Below the pieces are notes generated by a model, which saw only the letters and a list, made by a program, of their open reading frames with translations, was not told the DNA's origin and did no database searches. From positions 248,001-312,000 of the forward strand of contig JBDOQK010000035.1 in assembly GCA_040437565.1 (NCBI GenBank): DNA of 64,000 nucleotides. The letters run 5' to 3'. Origin of the DNA: Albugo candida. Taxonomy: Eukaryota > Oomycota > Peronosporomycetes > Albuginales. Each line of letters opens with the position of its first letter. Within the stretch, counting starts at the first letter, position 1. The translations under genes were made by a program, and so were the position numbers. Positions 55,262 through 64,000 of this stretch are shown piece after piece.

Positions 55262-55785
55262 TGTGGATCGGCTCAACCAATTATGATCGAATGACATGGT
55301 GCATTCTGCTTTTCGTAACTGCTAATTTTTGATCTTAGGCGCTGAAGCAATTGAATGAAAAGGCTTAATACTTCAACCTATGCAATTCCTTTCCTTTACT
55401 ATCACTTTTAAGATCTATCGTTTATCACATTAATGTTCCATGAGAATTTACTTGTTTACTTTCACAGAGGACAGGTGAGAATTTAGCTGGGAGTATAGTA
55501 TTCTGTCCCGAGTTATATTTGTCATTGAGAATCGTTCATAGAACCCGATTCTACATGAAATTGTCATGCATCGCTACTGTTTTGTACATATCTCCTGACT
55601 TCATAATGTTACGCTCCGGACCTATCGCAATTCTAAAAGGTATCGAAGCTGTAGCTATCTACTCTTAGTGAAGATATTACACTTGCATTCTCCCCCACTC
55701 TCCGGCAGTTCAGCGCACTAATTTTGCGCTGCTTATGACATAGATCTCTGCTCGTGAAATATCATTATATTTGAGAGCAAACATC
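55262..55785. other. AGO to nitroreductase convergent intergenic region
   Basis: 524 bp between the Argonaute stop and the stop of the minus-strand nitroreductase. It should contain both 3' UTRs and terminators. No gene is seen. The same sequence appears again at 57,048-57,571 because of the contig overlap. Confidence 0.8.
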
Positions 55786-56327
55786 TTATCTCCACTGCAC
55801 TTTATCATGTGTTGGTCTTCTTCTCCCTTTCGGAAGTTCTCCTTTCGGATAGCCAACATAAAAAAATCCAAGACATCTGTCTTTCTCGCCCAGACCGAGA
55901 AACCTTTTCATTTCATCGGAAGACGCGATGCTGCCCGAACTCCAATAGGCCCCTACGTTGTATGATGTCGCAGTCAAGTGCATATTTTGTACTGCACATG
56001 CTACCGAGCAGACTTCATCCATTTCTGGAATTTTTTCGGTTTCTTGACGCTTCATACAAATTGCTATTATATGGCTCGCCCGTAGTTTATCGTCGATTTT
56101 CTTCTGATATTTTGTTCGTGAAAATCTTTCCGTCGGAGTCATTTTTTCGTACAAATCTCCTTCTAGTTCTCCTAGCTCACGACGGGAACGTTGTGAGCTG
56201 AACACCGTAAATCTCCATGGCTCCGTCCTGGCATGTGTAGGTGCCCAATTTGCACTTTCAAGCATTCTTTCAATGATTTTCTTCGGTACAGGACGCAGCG
56301 AGTCATACTGTCGAGGGTACACCGAGC
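55786..56327 (-). pseudogene. Nitroreductase gene cut by the gap (artefactual partial copy)
   Basis: Identical to the C-terminal 178 residues of the gene at 57,572-58,255; its 5' part is replaced by the 100-N gap. It belongs to the 1686-bp overlap between contigs (54,642-56,327 = 56,428-58,113), not to a second gene. Confidence 0.9.
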
Positions 56328-56427
56328 NNNNNNNNNNNNNNNNNNNNNNNNNNNNNNNNNNNNNNNNNNNNNNNNNNNNNNNNNNNNNNNNNNNNNNNNN
56401 NNNNNNNNNNNNNNNNNNNNNNNNNNN

Positions 56428-57047
56428 TTCTTGTTCTTTTCTACAAAGAAGCCAGAGTGAAGCCCAGTCGGATATTGTTCTATCGGGACGGTGTCAGCGA
56501 AGGGCAATTTCAAATGGTGTTGAAGCACGAAGTAACTGCCATACGAGCAGCCTGTGCATCTCTCGAGAAAGGTTATATGCCGGCAGTAACATTTGTCGTT
56601 GTTCAAAAACGCCACAATACTCGTTTATTTGCTGCGGACCAGAGAGATGCAGACCGTAGTGGAAACGTCAAAGCGGGTACAGTTGTCGATACCGATATCT
56701 GTCATCCTCTTGAGCACGACTTTTATCTCATGAGCCATGGAGGGTTACAGGGAACCAGTAAACCCGCTCATTATCACGTTCTGCTTGATGAAATCGGCTT
56801 CACCGCTGATGAACTGCAATTGCTGACTTATCGATTGTGCTACACTTTTGCCAGGTGCACTCGTTCTGTGTCAGTTGTCCCATCAGCATATTATTCGCAT
56901 TTGATGGCCTTTCGAGCACGATTCTTTACTCCGGAGGGAGATAGTGACACGATGTCTTCTATTTCTGGTTCAGGAAAAGAGGCAGAAGTGGACTTGCGGC
57001 TGATGCAAGTTCATAACAACTTGAGGAACGTCATGTACTACGTATGA
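56428..57047 (+). pseudogene. Argonaute 3' end repeated by contig overlap (artefact)
   Basis: The last about 205 codons of Argonaute repeated without change, starting exactly at the gap edge. It should not be counted as a truncated second AGO. Confidence 0.92.
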
Positions 57048-57571
57048 TGTGGATCGGCTCAACCAATTATGATCGAATGACATGGTGCATTCTGCTTTTC
57101 GTAACTGCTAATTTTTGATCTTAGGCGCTGAAGCAATTGAATGAAAAGGCTTAATACTTCAACCTATGCAATTCCTTTCCTTTACTATCACTTTTAAGAT
57201 CTATCGTTTATCACATTAATGTTCCATGAGAATTTACTTGTTTACTTTCACAGAGGACAGGTGAGAATTTAGCTGGGAGTATAGTATTCTGTCCCGAGTT
57301 ATATTTGTCATTGAGAATCGTTCATAGAACCCGATTCTACATGAAATTGTCATGCATCGCTACTGTTTTGTACATATCTCCTGACTTCATAATGTTACGC
57401 TCCGGACCTATCGCAATTCTAAAAGGTATCGAAGCTGTAGCTATCTACTCTTAGTGAAGATATTACACTTGCATTCTCCCCCACTCTCCGGCAGTTCAGC
57501 GCACTAATTTTGCGCTGCTTATGACATAGATCTCTGCTCGTGAAATATCATTATATTTGAGAGCAAACATC

Positions 57572-58255
57572 TTATCTCCACTGCACTTTATCATGTGTTG
57601 GTCTTCTTCTCCCTTTCGGAAGTTCTCCTTTCGGATAGCCAACATAAAAAAATCCAAGACATCTGTCTTTCTCGCCCAGACCGAGAAACCTTTTCATTTC
57701 ATCGGAAGACGCGATGCTGCCCGAACTCCAATAGGCCCCTACGTTGTATGATGTCGCAGTCAAGTGCATATTTTGTACTGCACATGCTACCGAGCAGACT
57801 TCATCCATTTCTGGAATTTTTTCGGTTTCTTGACGCTTCATACAAATTGCTATTATATGGCTCGCCCGTAGTTTATCGTCGATTTTCTTCTGATATTTTG
57901 TTCGTGAAAATCTTTCCGTCGGAGTCATTTTTTCGTACAAATCTCCTTCTAGTTCTCCTAGCTCACGACGGGAACGTTGTGAGCTGAACACCGTAAATCT
58001 CCATGGCTCCGTCCTGGCATGTGTAGGTGCCCAATTTGCACTTTCAAGCATTCTTTCAATGATTTTCTTCGGTACAGGACGCAGCGAGTCATACTGTCGA
58101 GGGTACACCGAGCGTCTCTGTGCGATGAGCTGCTCTGCAGAAAGTAATTTCGGTGTTCTGATGGTGTTGTAATAAAGCTTGATGCAAACAGCACATGAGA
58201 CTGTTGCGATCGAGGTAAGTGCGGAAGTTATCGCAGGTGAGAATCCCATTTGCAA
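57572..58255 (-). CDS. YdjA-like nitroreductase with N-terminal membrane segment
   Basis: FMN-dependent oxidoreductase of the nitroreductase superfamily, 227 residues, single exon. After a hydrophobic N-terminal segment (ITSALTSIATVSCAVCIKLYY, about residues 10-30), which could anchor or target the protein, comes the domain: IAQRRSVY (cofactor-binding start of nitroreductases), ANWAPTHARTEPWRF, ACAVQNMHLTATSYNVGAYWSSG and LGFFYVGYPKG, which resemble E. coli YdjA rather than the longer NfsA/NfsB type. The physiological substrate is unknown. Its 3' end faces Argonaute. The N-terminal segment is not part of bacterial YdjA. Confidence 0.88.
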   Translation of the reverse strand: MQMGFSPAITSALTSIATVSCAVCIKLYYNTIRTPKLLSAEQLIAQRRSVYPRQYDSLRPVPKKIIERMLESANWAPTHARTEPWRFTVFSSQRSRRELGELEGDLYEKMTPTERFSRTKYQKKIDDKLRASHIIAICMKRQETEKIPEMDEVCSVACAVQNMHLTATSYNVGAYWSSGSIASSDEMKRFLGLGEKDRCLGFFYVGYPKGELPKGRRRPTHDKVQWR

Positions 58256-59139
58256 TATGAATTTTTCTAATAACTGACAGTGAGATTTCTACAAATCAGC
58301 ATTCTTCATTGTCTTGGGCAAACGATTTTCAGTCTTTCTTCTACGAGGATACCATTATGACATCTATTAGGTAACCGTTAAAATCCCCTCAGTTTGTTAT
58401 GATTGGCTAATTTCCGAGACTGAAAACTCAGCCATATCGACTGCAAAAGAGGCTGTCATTCTTACCCAGAAACCATTTTTAGAGACCAACTTTATAGAAT
58501 ATAAGGTTCTTGTGTCATGAAGCATCCATACACACCGGAATATTAGGAGTCAGTTTACGATATAGAATAATTTGTGTTATCGACAAGCCGTGAACTGCGA
58601 AATAGCCTAACAACAATGAGCTACACGAACAAGCGCGAACGCTATCTGAGCTGACTGATTGCAAAATTGAGCGCAAAATAGTTCACGTCGAATAGAAGCG
58701 GGCAATGCTATGGTGCAACTCCTCTAGAAAGAACATTTTTTTGACCAAGTTCAAAGTCTATCAGACACCTGGATTGGAAAGTTTTGTCAATTTTTTTTGC
58801 ACCAAACGTTAGCTTTTGAGGTGCTGAACATTTTGTTGCTAGCAGATTGTGCATATATCTTTTTTATCGTAATGCTGATACGCCTTGAAGTTTGACCTTT
58901 TTGCATGTCTTCCTAAAATCGGCTAGATTTGACACACACCATGTGAAAGGTCGTACGCTGTGCAATTTTTTTTCGTGGCTGTAATAAAAGGAAATAAGGC
59001 AGACAAGGCATTCAAACAAAATAGGAATGACTATGTACAGTTTTTGGCCTAGGATGAGAGGAAATAGGGCATGGGAGGTATAGAAAAACGAAGAATGGCG
59101 ATGTATATATGGCAGGGTCATAAGGAAATCCAAAAAAGC
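58256..59139. other. Intergenic, nothing recognised
   Basis: Contains the 5' region of the nitroreductase gene and a short minus-strand frame (58,864-59,133) rich in hydrophobic residues, without a recognised family. It directly adjoins the 3' end of the transposase remnant. Confidence 0.6.
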
Positions 59140-60765
59140 TCAAATACCTCTCAACACATCAATCAGACGTCGGTGCGATTTCATCTTCCGTCTGTCCCGC
59201 TCAACCTTCTTCGCCTCAACGCCATCCTTGCCTTTGCTATACATTTCGATGTATCGCCAGGATGTTCGAGCGTGCTTCCGTATCTCCTTCATGCGATATT
59301 AACAGGGAGCCTCTTCCAAAGCGAGGTGAAATTATACCTAAATTGGTTCCGCGCTGCTCTCTTGGCGGCTCCCCAGTACCTCTCGATGAAGTGCACTCAC
59401 AGTAGTATTTGTGGTGATATTCAATAATGTATCCTGCCTGCTTCACCTTCATCTCCAGGGCTGACTCCTGTTCAGCAAAAATCGGGCTGGGCCATCAAGG
59501 CATGTCCCCAACAGCAGTCATTTATTGGAGGCAATGCATTGGAATGGCAATCCAGATCCCAATTTACATTGGGAGGAGGCCTGATTCCGCTTTCCTTCAG
59601 CACCTGTAAAAGACCAGCTTCAGTGGTGAGAACTCATCAGTGAGATTTTGAAAACACAGAGAAAATGCTTACCATCTCGATGCCCCTAAAGTAAATCTCT
59701 CCATTGTGACTAGACCACATATATTGCCAGATTTTTTGGCAATCAATGATTACCATCCATCCTTGTACTGGTACGTCTTCTCCTTCTTGGACTTGAGAGT
59801 CATCCTGCCAGCCACCAGAGCGTTGAGAGCAAACGCCTGATGGTTGGAGGATTGGTCGAAAGAACATAGTCCTGGAAAGAAAAATACAGTCTCCAGTTCC
59901 AACTAGAAATGTGAAACAAGAAAGTTGAAGAACTCACCATACCAAGTGGATGAAGAACGTTGAAAATGGGGATGGCCTTCTCGTTGAGTAGCCTCGCCAT
60001 GTCTTCACTTTTCCACCAACCATCTCTGTCCTTGCCTGCCTTGATGATCTCTCTGGCTGATGGTATAGTGAGCCCATTATCCCTCGCTTGCTGATCAGTA
60101 ACTTTCATAGGCCGATGGCACGGACACAGAAAGTCACTGATCATGATTGACCCTCCTGATACTTTCTCCCTAATCCAACTGTCGCCTTCTTCTACCCAGA
60201 ACTCCTCTCTTCCATCGTTGCTGTAGAAGGTAGACTCATCATGCGTCACATGCACATGCTTGTTGCCCCGCACTTCTACCTTGTCCTCCATCAGCATATC
60301 CATCTCCTCTCCAGTCCACTCATCCATCTTCTTTTTGTAATTAATCATTCTCTTTGACCAGCCCTCTCTATACTTCACCACATCCTCCCTCTCGTAACCG
60401 TCCATACAGCTGCTTTCCCTTTTTTTAGAATGCCCAGATCTTCAGGTACTTGACCACTGTCAAGAAGCTGATCTTCTGCTCCTTCTCTTCCAGGAATTTT
60501 GGGAAAATGCTGTTTTCAAGAACCATCTGGAGCTCTTTGGGCAATGTTTCATTGAGCTTCCTCCCCCTCATCCATGACAGGCACTCCCACGTGATATCAA
60601 GATTTGCCAGGATCTCTGTCTTTTTTCAATGTCGGCCCTGCTGATGCGTTGGAAGAGCTTTGCTGACCGATTACCGATCTGCCCACAGCCCAACGTCTGT
60701 GCAGGCCCACAGTCTAAATTCTTGTGCAGTATTTCGTTGGCTGCAGTAGATGACGCTTCCTTCTT
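59140..60765 (-). mobile_element. DDE-superfamily transposase remnant, fungal-type
   Basis: Minus-strand coding from the gap at 60,766 to a stop at 59,140. Landmarks in order: DGYEREDVVKYREGW (60,405 on), HVHVTHDESTFYSNDG with the first catalytic Asp, SGGSIMISDFLCPCH, REIIKAGKDRDGWWKSEDM, FFDQSSNHQAF (second Asp region, about 59,850), YHHKYYCEC followed in another frame by FIERYWGAAKR (catalytic Glu region, about 59,340-59,410), and the C terminus RDRRKMKSHRRLIDVLRGI. At least one single-base loss, just after YYCEC, and probably small introns or indels near 59,635-59,660 and 59,870-59,935 disrupt the frame. The sequence resembles transposases abundant in fungal genomes. Terminal repeats were not found. 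Confidence 0.78.
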
Positions 60766-60929
60766 NNNNNNNNNNNNNNNNNNNNNNNNNNNNNNNNNNN
60801 NNNNNNNNNNNNNNNNNNNNNNNNNNNNNNNNNNNNNNNNNNNNNNNNNNNNNNNNNNNNNNNNNTATCAAGTTTAACAGTCTCCTACGGGCCACTAATC
60901 ACTACCTCTCGAATTATGTGTCATACCTC

Positions 60930-63900
60930 ATAGTCGTCGTTTCGCATGTCGTGTGTACTGCACACTCGGTACTTCAACTACAGTGTACGTTTCAACACTC
61001 CCACTCAATGTAGTTGCCCGATGACCTGATACCCATTGCATCACGAATGAATTGTATTCGTTTTCTTCCAGTGCTTTCGTCAGAATATCCGCTAGTTGGT
61101 ACTTCGTTTCCTTGTCCATCACTTTTATCAACCCTGTCGTTATCTTCTCACGGATAGAGTGGTAGCAGATATTCACATGCTTCGTTCGTGCATGATATTC
61201 TGGATTCGTGGCAAGTGCGATAGCTCCTTGGTTATCTTCCCAGACAGTTATTAGATTCTTCTGTTCAAACCCCAGCTCGGAAAGCATTTCTCTTGCCCAC
61301 AGTACGTCCTGTGTACACATGCTCATTGCCATGTACTCAGCTTCTGAGGTACTCAAATCCACTGTACGTTGGTACTTTGACTTCAATTAAACTGGCCCCC
61401 ATTCAGTCGTGCAATACACCACTCACAGACCTGCGGTCATCCAAGTTGTTTCCCCAATCCGCATCACAGTATGCAGACATTTGATTTGGAGTCCTATTGA
61501 AGGTGTAGTGTATTCCGAATGTCGCCGTCAATTTTAAGTATCTTAACACTTTGATAGCTGCTTTCCAATCCTTCGATCCAGGGTTAGATGCAAAACGTCC
61601 GAGTTGACTCACAGCGAATGCCAAATCCGGCCGTGTGCACGTTGCAACATACAGCAACCGCCCAATAAGTTGGCGATACGGTGTGCGGTTCATGAGCTCT
61701 TTTCTTCTTTCGTCGTCGGACTGTCTTTGTTTGAAAGTCTAGTGCCTGGATCATATAGATTCTCTACAGTACGATTATGATTCTGCTTGGATATTTATGC
61801 GGTCGTTTCCAAATATTTCTTCTGTGTGATCGACATGGCTCGCTTCTCTTGGTCGTAATTTATCTCCATACCCAGGAGGTATTTTACTGGCCCAAGTTTT
61901 TCACTCTAAAATTGTTGTGAAAACTTGAATTTTCATCTTGCTCACGGTATCGGTTAAAATAGCTGCTGCGATCATATTATCCACGTAAGGACACAAGTAA
62001 ATCTATCCGTCACGATCCTTCTTCTTGTAGACGCATCGATTAGCACCACATGCTTCAAATTCCATTTTTATCAATGCACTGTGAATGTTTGAGTTCCACG
62101 CATGTGCGGCTTGCTTTAGTCCATATAAAGCACGGTTCAGCTTCAAACCATATTCTTTGCCAATGTTAAGTCCCTTTCGTACTTCCACGTAGACTTCTTC
62201 TTGAATTTCTGCGTTCAAATACGCTGTGTCCACATCAATTTGTTCAATTATGTATCCAATTGCACAACACGCTGTTAGGAGTATTCTAATCGAGTTAATG
62301 CTCGCGACAGCAGCATATGTCTCGAAGAAATCGACTCCGTGATGTTGCAAAAATCCCAGCGCAACCAATCTCGCTTCGTAGCAGTGTCGGGCCTGTCTCC
62401 TTCTTGACCCAGACCCACTTAGTTCCAATGGTCTTCATTCCTGGTTTTCGTTGGAAAATTGACCACGTGATGTTGCACTTATGCGCAACGACTTCGTTGT
62501 TGATTGCTTTAGCTCACTGGTCTTTTTCATCTCCGGTGGTTGCATCTTTGTACGATCGTGGGATATTTTGTGTAACCATTGCGACTTCTACCATCAACGA
62601 CGTCTCGCTATCAAATCTAGATCTCTTGGATGGAGGTTCGTTATCATCTCTGTCACCTGACTGAACATTGTTATTGTAACAACGATGCTGTTATCAATAT
62701 GGTTGTCAGCACTATCAGCCTCAATCATCATTATGGGATGGTGTTCAATTTGTGCAATATCGTATTCATCTCTCCCACTGGTTTTGTCGGTAAGAAGACG
62801 TCGTTTCCGTTCCATATCGGGTCTTCGAGTTATATCTTGTTGAATGATCATCTGGCTACCCGTTGGTTGACTGAGTGCTCCGTCTTGCTGGCAAACCCCA
62901 TCTTGAATCGATCGAGGCTGGTACATGAGCTGTTGTGACTGATTTGAATGAGATTGGTGACAGCCCGGCCAGGGGCTTAAACTTTCATCTTCAGGTACAA
63001 TGTCACTCATCTGTTTATCCATCTCGACGTCATCGTCTTCGTGTTCGTCTTTCATTTCAACATCTCCGTTTCCACTATTATGCATTCCATAATGCAAATC
63101 ATCGTCCCCTTCATCTTCGCAAGGAATTGCTGTGGTATCATTAACTGTATCATTCTACACGTTCCCATCGTAGATACTGTCAACTTCGCGTTCGTCAAGT
63201 GTAATCGTTCTGCTGGTCTTAACCGTGTGTTTCTCCAGTTCGTAACCTTTATCTTTTTTTGTATTTGTGGCATATCCCAGTAACATGCAACGGAAGCTCT
63301 TCGCGTCTAACTTCGTGCGCTCAGTTTCGTTAACGTTAGTGTATCCAAGCGATCCAAATACCCGTAGGTAATTTAGTTGTGGCTTTGTCTTGAAACACTT
63401 CTCGATTGGAGTCGTATTCATGGATTGACCGCTTGTGGTTCGATTGATCAGGTGAACCGCGGTATTTATCGCTTCATCCCACCTAGTCTGTGCAACACAC
63501 TTGTAGGTCATCATGATTCTCGCTTTTTCCGTCATGGTCCTGTTCATTCGCTCTGCAAGTCGGGTTTGCTGAGGGCTGTGAGGTACTGCTGTCTGGTGAA
63601 TGATTCCATTTATCCGGCAAAATTCCTGGAACGTCATGTTCTTAAACTCTCCTCCATTGTCCGTGCGTATAGCTTTAATTCTCGTTCAGCACTGTAGTTC
63701 CATTTCTGCTTTGTACTCGATGAACTTTGTTGTCATCTCACTTTTGGTATTTAAGAAGTATACGTTCACAAATGTGGAGAAGTCATCAATAAATGACAGC
63801 ATAAATCTGGACCCACCAGGAGTTTTGGTCTTCATGGGTCTCATGACATTTAGATGAACTAATTGTAATGGTTGCGTAGTCTTCGTCTTTAATTCCTTGG

Positions 63901-64000
63901 GGAATCTTGCCACTGTCATCTTTCCTTAAAGACATCCACTGCACAAATTTCCATCTTTGTCCGAAATTCTTGGTAAACCTGCAGTCGACTGATGTGTTCT
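60930..64000 (-). mobile_element. Ty1/Copia retroelement fossil, 5' part beyond window
   Basis: Minus-strand pol remnants in Copia order (integrase upstream of reverse transcriptase): integrase core and C-terminal region at about 63,155-63,990, an acidic linker at about 62,600-63,100, reverse transcriptase at about 61,400-62,430 (IDVDTAYLNAEI, LNRALYGLKQA) and RNase H at about 60,930-61,386 (STSEAEYMAM, EDNQGAIALA, HVNICYHSIREK). It is broken in several places but still easily readable, so it is relatively young. It runs off the right edge. A left LTR is not identified, and the end at about 60,930 lies close to a gap. Confidence 0.88.

Noticed and set aside
56428-57047. A truncated second Argonaute gene
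   Set aside because: It appears identical in sequence to 54,642-55,261, including the 3' flank, and begins at the gap edge. Best explained as overlapping contigs.
1-64000. tRNA, rRNA genes or CRISPR-like arrays
   Set aside because: I looked for cloverleaf-like blocks, rRNA-like conserved stretches and regularly spaced repeats and found none I could support.

Overview
The window looks like nuclear DNA of a filamentous oomycete. The best single guess is a white-rust (Albugo-like) genome, but the genus is inference. The reasons are host genes with very short introns (about 45-80 bp), tightly packed gene islands, long repeat-rich deserts, a slicer-type Argonaute, and oomycete-style LINE, MULE, chromovirus and Copia remnants. 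Every N run is exactly 100 bases, so the gaps are of unknown size. At several of them the two contig ends overlap without being merged, which creates false duplications.

Layout. 318-5440 is a compact gene island: a double-FHA PP2C phosphatase (+), phosphomannomutase (+) and the splicing factor Slu7 (-), with 70 bp and 8 bp between neighbours. A broken fragment of a CCZ1-type gene follows directly (about 5508-5690). 5791-21,315 is a desert made of a long degenerate repeat (unit A) and a shorter, gene-less partial copy (A'). Unit A carries one intact single-exon gene, 8866-9954. At 21,316-21,914 lies a broken inverted copy of the FHA-PP2C gene, then a second host island at 22,015-27,996: the 3' end of an unidentified gene, a CCZ1/HPS4/INTU-family longin gene, a candidate secreted ORF, and a LINS1 (Lines)-like gene. 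29,361-38,800 is a second full copy of the desert repeat (unit B) with a paralogue of the intact gene (31,307-32,383), followed by a partial copy to about 39,880.

40,650-50,220 is a nest of mobile elements: LINE 3' ends in inverted orientation, a MULE with about 150-bp terminal inverted repeats and an 8-bp target duplication, an adjoining 792-bp MITE-like element, a LINE reverse-transcriptase relic and a chromodomain Ty3/Gypsy fossil. 52,520-58,255 holds Argonaute (+) and a YdjA-like nitroreductase (-), convergent, with a 1686-bp false duplication around the gap at 56,328. 59,140-60,765 is a DDE transposase remnant resembling fungal elements. 60,930-64,000 is a Copia fossil that runs off the right edge.

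The most interesting content is the pair of paralogous genes embedded in the 10-kb repeat. Their C-terminal halves read like the C-lobe of a pepsin-type aspartic protease, but the catalytic D-T/S-G is D-F-G or D-L-G and I see no N-lobe active site. The proteins appear to differ more than the surrounding non-coding repeat does, as expected for fast-evolving host-interaction proteins. Everything else in the repeat is decayed.
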